From Rhodocyclaceae bacterium (GTDB taxonomy: Bacteria > Pseudomonadota > Gammaproteobacteria > Burkholderiales > Rhodocyclaceae): a stretch of DNA of 64,000 bases. The position numbers and the translations under genes were made by a program. Below the pieces are notes generated by a model. The model saw only the letters and a program-made list of their open reading frames with translations, did no database searches and had not been told where the DNA came from. The stretch covers positions 1-64,000 of the forward strand of contig JADJAS010000001.1 of NCBI GenBank assembly GCA_016704145.1, in the 5' to 3' direction. The first letter of the stretch is position 1; each line of letters begins with the position of its first letter. Below, in pieces: positions 27,623 to 36,436 of this stretch.

Positions 27623-28936
27623 TCAGACCGATGCGATCACACCGTTCTTGGCGGACTCTGCCTGCATCGATGTCCTGTTCCCTGTCGCGCGTACCTCGCG
27701 GCGAAAGATGGCGGTAAAAGCCACAAACAGATAACTCAGGTCGAAATATGCGGCATTCAGGAAGGCGCCGGCGACCATGTAACCCGCCAGCCCGATACGC
27801 AGCGCCCGGGCATAGGGGCCGATCCAGGCAACATCCGGATTCGCCATCGTCTGACTTTCTAGCCGGCGAAAATCTCGGTAGGTAAATATCAGCAACATGA
27901 GGAACATGGCTAACGCGACAAAGCCGTGCTGCCCGAGAACCGAGAAGTATATGCTATGTGCAACGTGCGTCTTCATGGTGCCGTAGCCGAAGAGGTCCGG
28001 TGGAACATGAGACCACCAGCGGGAAGGATCGGGTAGTTCCTCGAAGTCGAATCCGGCGCCCAGAAGCGGGCTCTGCTTGGCAATGCCAATCGCAACGGCC
28101 CACGCGCGAATCCGTTGCATCGCCGAATTATCCTCGTCATAAGTCTCAATCGTCTGGGCGCGTTGAACGAGCTTCTCCGGCAGATAATCCCGCGCCAGGA
28201 ATGCGAGCGGAATCAACAGCGGAAGCACGATGAACAGCTTCTTCAAACGAGGAAAAACACCGGGGACCACCACCGCCAGACCCAGCAGCGCGCCACGTGA
28301 ATAGGTAAACGGAATGGAAATGAACGTCAGAATCGCAGTCGCATACAGAAGGGTTCGCTTCCACTTAACGGCGGCTTCCCGAGCCAGGGCGAACAGTAGC
28401 GGCAACACCATGGCCATCGCCAGGCCAAGAAAGGTGTTGCCGGCAATCATGCTGCCTTCGGGGCCTTGAACCCGGTATTGCCCCGCCGTCGCCATGGAAA
28501 AAATTCCGCCCTTGAAGCCGTAGAAACCGATGCTCAGCGCCACGACGAGCAACAATAGTTCAATTCGCTTGCGTCCATGAATCAGCATCGTCGTGACCAA
28601 GACCATACCGACCATCTTGAGCACACGAACCCAGTATTCCCAGGCCGCCGGCGGATACCAGGCGGTCATGCTGGTCAAGGTGAAGTAGCCCATCAACATG
28701 ACCAGCAGGATGAGTTCACGATTCCACGGCGGCGCCTTGTAGTCTCTTCTAAACACCATGCCCAGCAGAATCAGCGCGGCGGTAACCATGGCCACGGGGA
28801 GGCTTGTGAACTCCCAGGTCAGGCGATGAGGATTCATCAAGCCGATCCACGTCCAGACCAGAATGCCGATCCATGGCCGCCAAATACAGAGCGGGAGAAG
28901 GCCGAGCAGGATCAAACCAAAAATTACATCTCTCAT
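27623..28936 (-). CDS. Putative O-glycosylation ligase / Wzy-type polymerase, exosortase A system-associated
   Basis: 437-residue integral membrane protein with about ten hydrophobic helices, including LLGLLPLCIWRPWIGILVW at the N terminus. The large central loop has SMIAGNTFLGLAMAMVLP and the cytoplasmic/periplasmic RAQTIETYDEDNSAMQRI; GAGFDFEE and THVAHSIYFSVLGQHG match the Wzy_C/O-antigen ligase domain. It matches the exosortase-associated O-ligase family. Expected to polymerise the EPS repeat unit or transfer glycan to protein; which of these is not settled for the family. Confidence 0.92.
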   Translation of the reverse strand: MRDVIFGLILLGLLPLCIWRPWIGILVWTWIGLMNPHRLTWEFTSLPVAMVTAALILLGMVFRRDYKAPPWNRELILLVMLMGYFTLTSMTAWYPPAAWEYWVRVLKMVGMVLVTTMLIHGRKRIELLLLVVALSIGFYGFKGGIFSMATAGQYRVQGPEGSMIAGNTFLGLAMAMVLPLLFALAREAAVKWKRTLLYATAILTFISIPFTYSRGALLGLAVVVPGVFPRLKKLFIVLPLLIPLAFLARDYLPEKLVQRAQTIETYDEDNSAMQRIRAWAVAIGIAKQSPLLGAGFDFEELPDPSRWWSHVPPDLFGYGTMKTHVAHSIYFSVLGQHGFVALAMFLMLLIFTYRDFRRLESQTMANPDVAWIGPYARALRIGLAGYMVAGAFLNAAYFDLSYLFVAFTAIFRREVRATGNRTSMQAESAKNGVIASV

Positions 28937-29024
28937 CTTGTCAATGGACCATCAATCGAGTTGCCGGCGGAAAGGTAACGTGCCGCAATCGCGCTGACAG
29001 CCCTCGGGAAATGATATTCTGCGA

Positions 29025-29765
29025 ATGTCATTGTCTCTTCACGCACCGATATTTCAAATGTCTTCACTGGCGCACCGTCTGAAGGATCGCTACTTCCGCG
29101 ACGAGGATCATCCCTACCGGCTGTTCGAGGCAACCATTCAGTCCCTGCTGCGCCCCGAACACACCTTGCTCGATGCCGGTTGCGGCTGGACGGCGCCGAT
29201 CCTCGCCAAGTTCCGGGGCAAGGCGCGGCGGCTGATTGGCGTTGACCTGGTTGACTTTTCCGTTCATCCCGACGGTCTTGAGTTGATCAAGGGCGATCTG
29301 TCGAACACCGGCCTTCCCGATGAATCGGTGGACATCATTATGGCCCGCAGCGTGATGGAGCACGTCGCCGATCCCACGGCAGTCTATCGCGAGATGTCTC
29401 GCGTCTTGAAGCCGGGGGGTTACTTCGTGTTCGTCACCGCCAATCTCTGGGACTACTCGGCGCTGATCGCCCGTGTCATACCCAACCGCTTCCACCCCTG
29501 GATCGTCGCCAGAACCGAAGGGCGCCAGGAGCATGACGTGTTTCCGATTCAATACAAGACGAACACACGGAGCGCGGTATCCAAGTACGCCCGCGAAGCC
29601 GGGTTCAAGGTCGAGTCGTTCCGGTATCTCGGCCAATATCCGTCCTACCTGCTTTTCAACGGCCTACTCTTCTTTGTCGGAACACTGTACGAAAAACTGA
29701 TCAGCCGCTTCGAAGGTCTCGGCTTCCTGCGTGGCTGGATCATGGCCGTTCTGAAGAAGGACTAG
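29025..29765 (+). CDS. Class I SAM-dependent methyltransferase
   Basis: 246 residues, Methyltransf_11 type: motif I LLDAGCGWTAPIL, acidic motif II LIGVDLVD, MEHVADPTAVYREMSRVLKPGGYFVFV as motifs post-II/III. Two possible starts, ATG 29025 and ATG 29058 (MSSLAHRLKDRYF); neither has a clear ribosome site, and the shorter may be right. Likely methylates a sugar of the polymer. Divergent from the O-ligase gene across 88 bp, and its last 26 bp overlap the 3' end of the converging TPR gene. Confidence 0.82.
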   Translation: MSLSLHAPIFQMSSLAHRLKDRYFRDEDHPYRLFEATIQSLLRPEHTLLDAGCGWTAPILAKFRGKARRLIGVDLVDFSVHPDGLELIKGDLSNTGLPDESVDIIMARSVMEHVADPTAVYREMSRVLKPGGYFVFVTANLWDYSALIARVIPNRFHPWIVARTEGRQEHDVFPIQYKTNTRSAVSKYAREAGFKVESFRYLGQYPSYLLFNGLLFFVGTLYEKLISRFEGLGFLRGWIMAVLKKD

Positions 29766-30444
29766 GTGCTCCGGTGGGCTGTTTCTCCATCGCCGGTTCC
29801 GGCATGGCGCCGCCAAGTTCCTTCAATCTGAGTCTCAGTGCCTTCGCATCCGGCGCTTTCCGCAACCCTTCTTGCAGCGTTTCGATCGCCTTGGCCTTCG
29901 CCCCGACCGAGACCTGGTAATCCGCAATCTCCAGGTAGGGCGGCCAGTAATCCGCCTTCGCTGATATTGCCTGCGCGAAGTTCTCCATCGCCGCGTCGGG
30001 CTTCTTCAGCCGCATCATGATGCGTCCCCGATTCAGCAACATTTCCGGCATCAGCACAAAATCGGCTGGCAGGAACTGCAAGGTGAAATCTAGTTCATCC
30101 AGCGCACCAACCCAAGCCTCCTTGTATTCCATCCTGGTCAAACCGGCTCTCTCGCCTCTCATCATGTGGATAAGCGCGTAGCAGTAATGATGCATGCGCC
30201 ACAGATAGGGCAGTTGCCCTCCTTGGGGGCGGCCGAACGCATCAATCCATCTCGTTGCCCCCGACGAATACTGTTGCGTTGTCTCGCTGCCCAAATAACC
30301 ACCCTGCGTGAACTTGCAGTAGGGCGGGAGAAGCGCCTTCTCCGCAGCGGTAATACGCTTTGGCGGCATGGCCAAAGCAGGAAGCGACAGCATCAAGGCG
30401 ATCACTGTGCCCAAACACTGTCTGCGGGATGATTTGCTGGTCAT
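29740..30444 (-). CDS. Periplasmic TPR-domain protein
   Basis: 234 residues with a signal peptide (LGTVIALMLSLPALA) and a helical region containing at least two TPR units near residues 130-210 (VLMPEMLLNRGRIMMRLKKPD, YLEIADYQVSVGAKAKAIETL). The mature N terminus has CKFTQGGYLGSETT and a WRMHHYCYALIHMMRGE segment. Similar proteins occur in betaproteobacterial EPS loci, with no known activity. ATG 30444 is chosen because the signal peptide follows directly. Confidence 0.72.
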   Translation of the reverse strand: MTSKSSRRQCLGTVIALMLSLPALAMPPKRITAAEKALLPPYCKFTQGGYLGSETTQQYSSGATRWIDAFGRPQGGQLPYLWRMHHYCYALIHMMRGERAGLTRMEYKEAWVGALDELDFTLQFLPADFVLMPEMLLNRGRIMMRLKKPDAAMENFAQAISAKADYWPPYLEIADYQVSVGAKAKAIETLQEGLRKAPDAKALRLRLKELGGAMPEPAMEKQPTGAPSPSSERP

Positions 30445-30658
30445 CTCTTGCCACCATAATAAAAATACTGTTGAGATTTTAGACTCAGCTGGCACTTGCC
30501 AGCACACACCTCCCGCGCGCGCACTCGCGTAACCCTCCGTCCAATTATGTGAGTAACATTCACCCTCGCCTGCCGCATATCGGACGCCAGAGCAAGCATC
30601 CCCTGCAGCCCGGCCGGAAGCGCTCCAACCATAACTTCAATCATATCGAATCGCTACT
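30445..30658. other. 214-bp gap between divergent TPR and sulfatase-like genes
   Basis: Contains AT-rich stretches near both gene starts and must hold two divergent promoters, but I cannot assign clear -10/-35 pairs. A short frame on the minus strand (about 67 codons) lacks any recognisable feature and is not called. Confidence 0.3.
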
Positions 30659-32665
30659 ATGACCTCTCGCTCAGACCAGCAGTACTTCACCCCAATTTCT
30701 ATCCGCTGGCTGCGAGCCGCAATACCTGGGCTGGTAATGCTGGGTATGTCGATCATCGAGCTTGTCCTCGCAGAGCGAAAGTATGGCGTCTTTCGCGGTG
30801 GTTTTCTTGTTGTTCATTACATGGAGACCCCCCAGGAGATCGCGACTGTGCTTCTCTTCGGCTATCTGCCGAGTCAGATTGCCTTCACGGTGACGATATA
30901 CCTGATAATTGCCAAGCTGTTCGGCAAACGTTGGAATGGGCTTACATTTCCCTTGACAGTAGGGATAGTAGGCGGAGCGAGCATGGCGAGCCTGTTGCTC
31001 CTACGCTACGATATCTTGGCATATTTTGGCGACGCGATCAGTTTCGATATGGTCAAGCGCCTCGCGGGGGGTGACATATGGGACGCCCTCGCCTTTGTCT
31101 TGAGCGACGTGCTACCGATACTAGCCGTCATCGTTCTGGTGTTCGTGGTCTTGGTTCTGGTTGTTCGCGTACTGTTCCGGTTCGATATTCCTCCGGCGCC
31201 GGATACGTACCGGATTGTTCAATCAACACGCCGGCTCTATGTTGCCACATTGCTTGCTATTCCAATCGGCATCTATCTCGTTGATGAAGTTCGCGATCTT
31301 CGTTTCGCATTGCAACGGTTCATCATGCCATCAGCCGCCAGGGCCGCTTTGTCTTTTCTCACAGACTTCGACGGCGACGGATACAGTCTGTATTCCCTGC
31401 AGCGGGATACGAATCCGTTTGATTCGACTCGGTACCCCTTGGCCTTGGATAATCCAAACAATGGTATTGATGAGGATGGCTTTTGTGGGGACTTTACCAA
31501 CCCAACTGCGCCGGCAGTATCTCCTCTTATTTCGACAGAAACACTGTTGCATCCATCGCATTTGATAGTCATCGTTCTCGAGAGTACACGAGGAGACGTT
31601 CTAGGCAAGCACATAAATGGAAGGATCGTAGCGCCAAATATCAATAAGATTGCCCAATCGGGAAGCTCAGCCGTAGCATATAGCCATGTTGGATATACAG
31701 TGCCAACCCTCAAGACCCTGTTCACTGGCCAGTTGGAACCGACCGACGAAAGTCAGTCTATGTTTCTTGACTTGAAGAAGGCGGGCTATCGTATCGGCGT
31801 CATATCTGGTCAAGCAGAAAACTTCGGCGGCATCTCTAACACCATAGGTATGCACAAGAATTCGGACGTCTTCATCGATGGAGACACCTTGAAGGAGCAT
31901 CGCGCCTTCTCTTATGCCGCCAAGGGATCTCTGCTTATTGATGAGGCAATTCTGTTCGAGAAATTCAAAGAACACTACGGCAAGGTTGAGAATTGGCAGG
32001 CGCCGAATTTCGTCTATCTCAACTTTCAGTCTCCGCATTTTCCATACCATCATGATGGAATGCTTGATCTCGTCGAACCGCATCCCCTGCCCAGAAGCGA
32101 AATTCGCCCATATAACCGGGATCGTCTGACTCCTACATATTGGAATGCGGTAGCGTGGTCCGACCACTGGATAGGTGAAATCGTCACTCTGCTGAAGAGC
32201 CTAAACATCTGGGGCAACACACTTCTGGTCATCACGGGGGATCACGGAGAATCTCTGTTCGATGACGGCCTCCTTGGTCATGGTCTGAAGTTAGACGATC
32301 AGCAAACCAATGTCCCATTTGTGCTTAACAAACCTGACATTCCTCTCGCTGGCGCAATTGGAATATCCGATTACCGGCAAATCATCCTCAGCATTCTGTC
32401 AGGCAAGCGGGTGCCTAATTTCGAAATGCCCGTCGTTCAGTTCATAGGCGGGATCGAGTCCGCATCCTCCATAGGTATCGTCACCAAAGAGGGCAAGCGG
32501 ACGACCTTGGATACCACCACACGAGTTGTCACGTTCGATACGCAGGACGGAAATTTGCCCATCGATCAATTGCACGGAGCTAAGCTAGACATGGCATGTC
32601 AAGTGGTCAAAGCCTGGGAAAATGCCAGGTGGCAAAGAAGCCTGCATGTGAAGCCGCCTGGGTAG
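30659..32665 (+). CDS. Membrane-anchored sulfatase-superfamily protein with embedded MopE-like metal motif
   Basis: 668 residues. Five hydrophobic helices occupy about residues 15-205. Residues 236-277 carry DFDGDGY, DTNPFD and NGIDEDGFCGD, which resemble the DxDGDGY...D...NP...GIDxDC metal-binding motif of MopE-like proteins. The sulfatase/alkaline-phosphatase-fold domain begins at about 300 with LIVIVLESTRGD, has a candidate nucleophile Thr in GYTVPTLKTL, and ends its active site with VITGDHGES and GHGLK. The architecture is like LtaS/EptA/OpgB enzymes that transfer phospho-groups from lipids in the periplasm. Low GC and frequent rare codons versus neighbours indicate recent transfer. Confidence 0.82.
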   Translation: MTSRSDQQYFTPISIRWLRAAIPGLVMLGMSIIELVLAERKYGVFRGGFLVVHYMETPQEIATVLLFGYLPSQIAFTVTIYLIIAKLFGKRWNGLTFPLTVGIVGGASMASLLLLRYDILAYFGDAISFDMVKRLAGGDIWDALAFVLSDVLPILAVIVLVFVVLVLVVRVLFRFDIPPAPDTYRIVQSTRRLYVATLLAIPIGIYLVDEVRDLRFALQRFIMPSAARAALSFLTDFDGDGYSLYSLQRDTNPFDSTRYPLALDNPNNGIDEDGFCGDFTNPTAPAVSPLISTETLLHPSHLIVIVLESTRGDVLGKHINGRIVAPNINKIAQSGSSAVAYSHVGYTVPTLKTLFTGQLEPTDESQSMFLDLKKAGYRIGVISGQAENFGGISNTIGMHKNSDVFIDGDTLKEHRAFSYAAKGSLLIDEAILFEKFKEHYGKVENWQAPNFVYLNFQSPHFPYHHDGMLDLVEPHPLPRSEIRPYNRDRLTPTYWNAVAWSDHWIGEIVTLLKSLNIWGNTLLVITGDHGESLFDDGLLGHGLKLDDQQTNVPFVLNKPDIPLAGAIGISDYRQIILSILSGKRVPNFEMPVVQFIGGIESASSIGIVTKEGKRTTLDTTTRVVTFDTQDGNLPIDQLHGAKLDMACQVVKAWENARWQRSLHVKPPG

Positions 32666-32742
32666 TTTGAGGTTCTGTATGTTCGTCAATCTAGCTGCAG
32701 TCCAGACTACAGCCTAGTTGGAACTTACCGAGGTAGAGTGCC

Positions 32743-33981
32743 GTGACCCGTACAACGCTGCTGCCCAGCATCGCATGCCTGATGATTAGCCTTGTGGCCT
32801 ACCCACCGCAAGCCGCAAACGCACAGAGTAACGTCGTAGCGAGGCTTGGACCCGGCGTGTGGTACGAGATCCCTTCGTCCCAACTTGAACAGGTGGCCTA
32901 CCCTTGGCCGGCCAATGTCATCACGACAAAGAACGGCGTCGGCTTCAAGGCCGTAATAGGCAACTGGAGCGGCGGCGCCTACGATACCCGGCGTGATCGC
33001 TTGCTGATCTGGGGCGGCGGTCATTTTGCCTATGCCGGTAACGAGATCTATGGCTTCGACCTTGGCCACTTGAGGTGGCAGCGGCTCAGCGAGCCGAGTC
33101 TGGAGATCGACCTGGACTATCGGGCCGGCGACGATATCTATATCGACGGCAAGCCGCGTTCCAACCATACCTACGGCAGCCTCCAGTACGTCCCGGTCGT
33201 CGACCGTTTCTGCTCGTTCGGCACGTCGGCAAATTTTCCGGCATCGCGCGGTGGCCCGACGACATGGGCCTACGACTTCAGCGCGGGAAAATGGGAACGC
33301 AAGTCGCCGGCACCCGGCTTCGGCTTTGGCACTTCCTCGGCGTGGGACCCGGTCACACAGCGCATCTGGATTCGTCTGAACGGCAAGGAGGGCATGCTCG
33401 CCGAATGGGATCCCGTCAAGGATCATTGGACGGCACGTGCTCGTGGGCTGGAACACAAGACCTGGTTTGACCAATCCGCCGCCATCGATCCACTGGGCCG
33501 CCGCTATGTGGCCGTGGGCGGTGGAAAGATTCGGACTTACGACCTCTCGTCGCCGGGGTCGATCATCCAGCGGGACATCCGGACCTCCGGGCCGCAGGAT
33601 ATCGTCGCCGCCACCAATCCCGGTTTTGAATACGACCCGATCATCGACAAATTCGTCGGCTGGAATGGCGGTGCGGACATTTTCACGCTCGATCCCGAGA
33701 CTTGGCAATGGCAACGTCTGCCACCGGCTGCCAGCAACAGAACCAGACCGACGCCTGCCGCGAAGAACGGCACTTTCGGCCGTTTCCGCTACGTCCCCTC
33801 GCGGAACGTCTATGTCGTGGTAAACAGCGTGCGCGAGAACGTGTATATCTATCGCCTCAGCGATCTTCAGCGCGCCGCCATTCCGCCGCGACTCGCCGCC
33901 GCGACCCGATCGACCGATGCAATGCTGGCTGGTTGGGCATCCCGGCAATCCTCCATGTTCAAACACGGCCCATCGAATTAG
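32743..33981 (+). CDS. Secreted kelch-like beta-propeller protein
   Basis: 412 residues. A signal peptide (LLPSIACLMISLVAYPPQAANA) is followed by about six propeller-type repeats recognisable as DRLLIWGGGHFAYAGNEIY, AYDFSAGKWERKSP, LAEWDPVKDHWTAR, VAVGGGKIRTYDLS and DIFTLDPETWQWQRL. No catalytic residues can be assigned. The GTG start at 32743 has GAGGTAGAG upstream. Possibly binds or processes the polysaccharide outside the cell, like the beta-helix protein 7 kb away; function unknown. The converging deacetylase ends 24 bp after this gene. Confidence 0.7.
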   Translation: MTRTTLLPSIACLMISLVAYPPQAANAQSNVVARLGPGVWYEIPSSQLEQVAYPWPANVITTKNGVGFKAVIGNWSGGAYDTRRDRLLIWGGGHFAYAGNEIYGFDLGHLRWQRLSEPSLEIDLDYRAGDDIYIDGKPRSNHTYGSLQYVPVVDRFCSFGTSANFPASRGGPTTWAYDFSAGKWERKSPAPGFGFGTSSAWDPVTQRIWIRLNGKEGMLAEWDPVKDHWTARARGLEHKTWFDQSAAIDPLGRRYVAVGGGKIRTYDLSSPGSIIQRDIRTSGPQDIVAATNPGFEYDPIIDKFVGWNGGADIFTLDPETWQWQRLPPAASNRTRPTPAAKNGTFGRFRYVPSRNVYVVVNSVRENVYIYRLSDLQRAAIPPRLAAATRSTDAMLAGWASRQSSMFKHGPSN

Positions 33982-34004
33982 CTTGCCGCTGCCGACGGCG
34001 CGAA

Positions 34005-34973
34005 CTACACCCGCGCCGCCGTCCCACCAACCATGCTTCTCGCCATTCGCAACGCGAATCGTCCGGCAGTGACATCCCAGGGCGTAAACCGGGGCAACTG
34101 ATACAGATCAGAGTTCCTGGTTGCGGTTCCCGACGAGGTCGATACGGCGCCGACGTAGCCGCAATCCCTCACCATGCGCACATGCGTCTCGGTGTAGTCG
34201 CGACCCGGCCGGCCGTTCGGATAGGCGAACACCGGGATCGGCGCCCGAATGATTTCCTGCAGCCGCTCGCGATTTCCCGCGATCTCGGAGAGCGCCAGGC
34301 CATCGTCCAGCCCCGCCAGAATCGGGTGAGTTTTTGTATGCCCCCCAATTTCCACGCCCGCCGAATGCAGGCTCCGCAGTTCATCGCTAGAGAGCATGAA
34401 ATCGGTCGGCAGGTCGGCGCCGCATCGTTCCGCGATGACGGTGGCCGCGTCGATACGCCGAGCTTGCGGCAGATACTTCAGCCGTTGCAGCAGTTGGTGG
34501 AAAGCCGCAGCCCGGTGATCCACCTCACTCAAGTCCCAGCGGCCCAGATCGAGATCGGTGAGATCGAACGGGCCATCGGCCACCCGCAACGCCTCGGCCA
34601 CCGTATCGTTCCACATTCTGCCGCCGTCGAGGAATCCGCTGGCGACGAACACCGTTGCGGGAATCCCATACCGCCGAAGGATGGGCAGGGCGACGGTCAG
34701 GTTGTCCCGGTATCCATCGTCGAACGTCACGGCTGCCGCCCTTGGCGGCAGCGAACCGGAGCGCAGGCGCGCGATGGCCTCGGATAACGGAATCACGTTG
34801 AAGTGGTTGCGCAGGGCCGCCATCTGGGCGGTGAAACCCTCCGCACCGATTCCCCATGGAGCGAACGGGTCGTCGCGCGCCAGTACGCGATGATAGATGA
34901 GGATCGACAGCCTGCCGCGGCGGCCGCCCGGCGAGAGCAGACTCAGCAATGGTTTCATGGGCAACCCGAACAT
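34005..34973 (-). CDS. Polysaccharide deacetylase family protein (NodB-type)
   Basis: 322 residues with a NodB homology domain: motif 1 TFDDGYRDN (general base and metal Asp), motif 2 GGHTKTHP (metal His pair), and FAYPNGRPGRDY later. No clear signal peptide, so probably cytoplasmic or membrane-associated. It removes N-acetyl groups from sugars or modifies an EPS building block. Last gene of the minus-strand unit glycosyltransferase - flippase - deacetylase. Distinct from the XrtA-associated deacetylase at 51145. Confidence 0.88.
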   Translation of the reverse strand: MFGLPMKPLLSLLSPGGRRGRLSILIYHRVLARDDPFAPWGIGAEGFTAQMAALRNHFNVIPLSEAIARLRSGSLPPRAAAVTFDDGYRDNLTVALPILRRYGIPATVFVASGFLDGGRMWNDTVAEALRVADGPFDLTDLDLGRWDLSEVDHRAAAFHQLLQRLKYLPQARRIDAATVIAERCGADLPTDFMLSSDELRSLHSAGVEIGGHTKTHPILAGLDDGLALSEIAGNRERLQEIIRAPIPVFAYPNGRPGRDYTETHVRMVRDCGYVGAVSTSSGTATRNSDLYQLPRFTPWDVTAGRFALRMARSMVGGTAARV

Positions 34974-34982
34974 GGCCGTTGA

Positions 34983-36428
34983 TCAACCCTCGCGGCCGCG
35001 CAGCCGGTGCCAGGCGCCGACCACTTCCAGGCCCAGGGGATGCCGCAGCCATATGACGCTCGCCAGCCAGGCGGCGGCGCCAAGAATGCCAGAAAAGAGC
35101 GCGGCGGCAACGAAGTTCTCCTCCCCAACCCCTGCCCAGGCGAGAACCCCGACCGATGGCAGCGCCGCCACGAGCGTCGGCGCCAGACTGGGACCGCAGG
35201 CGGCGAACAGGTCGGACCGGTTCATGTCGATGGCGCGGTGCAAGGCGGCGATGGTGATTCCGGCATTAACGACGGCGGCCGCGAGGAGGGCAAGGCTGAC
35301 CGCCAGCAGACCGAACGCCGCACTGCCGATGATGGCCGCAATCCGGATCGATTGGGTGACGAGTTGCAAGCGCGAACTGCTGGCCACCCGCCCTGCCGCA
35401 ATCAGGATTTCGCTGGCGGTGAGAAACACGATCTCGATGGCGAGGGCAGCGCACAGCACCTGCATGAGCGGCACCGAGGCAAGCCACTGCTGCCCGTACA
35501 GCAGCCGTATGGCCGGGTATGCCATGAGGCCGAGAATCGCGATGACGGGCCAGGTGACGCCGGTGACCAATGCCACCCACCGCAGGTAGCCCTGCTTGAG
35601 TTCCGCGCCCGCCCGGCGCTGCGCCGAAAAATACGGCAGCATGACCGGACGGATGCCGCGCAGAACGAAGCGATGAATCAGTTCCAGCGCCCCGCCGGCC
35701 CGGCTGAACAGGCCGACGCCCTGCATGTCGATCATGCGCCCGATGACCAGGTCGGGCGCGCCGCGGCCGATGTGCGCGAATAGATAAGTGCCCGTCATGT
35801 GCGTGCCGAAATGCAGCACCTGTCGCAATCCCTTGAACCCCGGCCAGAAGGGCAAGTGCGCCGGTCGCAGCACCAGCGAGACCACGACGATCAGCATGGA
35901 ACTGACCAACGACGACCAAGCAAGACTCATGTAGCCGAAACCGCGGTACGCAAGGATGATCGCCACGGCGCCGCTACCGACGCCGGAGACCAGCGTGGCC
36001 CAATACATGGCGTGAAAGCGCATCTCGCGACGCAGAAAGGCCATGGCGACGGCGCCAAACGGGGTGACGAGGAAACCCAAGGCCAAGACCTCCAAGACGT
36101 TGCCCACCCCGGTTTCCGCATAAAAGACCGACATGGGACGCGCCAGCAGAAAGAGCACGATACAGACCGTCCATGACACGGCAATGTTGGCCGTGATCGC
36201 GGCGCGAATCTTTTCGTCGGTGAGATCCTTCTCCTGGATCAGGTACTCCCCGACGCCGAAGTCGCGCAGCACGCCCGCCAGACCGGTGAGAACGGCCGCC
36301 ACCGAATACACGCCGACCTCCGCCGGTGTGAGCAGGCGCGACAGAACGACGATGACGACCATTTGCAGGGCGATGCCCGTGCCGTTCGAAGCCACCGTCA
36401 ACAACAATGCCTTCCTGACCGATGCCAC
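34983..36428 (-). CDS. Wzx-type oligosaccharide flippase (polysaccharide biosynthesis family)
   Basis: 481-residue membrane protein with about 12-14 helices, a MOP-superfamily exporter that flips lipid-linked repeat units across the inner membrane. Recognisable features are VVLSRLLTPAEVGVYSVAAVLTG at the first helices, FGVGEYLIQ, and DLVIGRMIDMQGVGLFSRA typical of this family. The GTG start at 36428 lies eight bases after the stop of the upstream glycosyltransferase; longer frames upstream are shadows of that gene. Provides the transport step for the O-ligase/polymerase. Confidence 0.92.
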   Translation of the reverse strand: MASVRKALLLTVASNGTGIALQMVVIVVLSRLLTPAEVGVYSVAAVLTGLAGVLRDFGVGEYLIQEKDLTDEKIRAAITANIAVSWTVCIVLFLLARPMSVFYAETGVGNVLEVLALGFLVTPFGAVAMAFLRREMRFHAMYWATLVSGVGSGAVAIILAYRGFGYMSLAWSSLVSSMLIVVVSLVLRPAHLPFWPGFKGLRQVLHFGTHMTGTYLFAHIGRGAPDLVIGRMIDMQGVGLFSRAGGALELIHRFVLRGIRPVMLPYFSAQRRAGAELKQGYLRWVALVTGVTWPVIAILGLMAYPAIRLLYGQQWLASVPLMQVLCAALAIEIVFLTASEILIAAGRVASSSRLQLVTQSIRIAAIIGSAAFGLLAVSLALLAAAVVNAGITIAALHRAIDMNRSDLFAACGPSLAPTLVAALPSVGVLAWAGVGEENFVAAALFSGILGAAAWLASVIWLRHPLGLEVVGAWHRLRGREG

Positions 36429-36436
36429 GACCGCGC

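Noticed and set aside
30441..30644. 67-codon minus-strand frame in the gap before the sulfatase-like gene
   Set aside because: No motif, no ribosome site, and it occupies a region that must contain divergent promoters.
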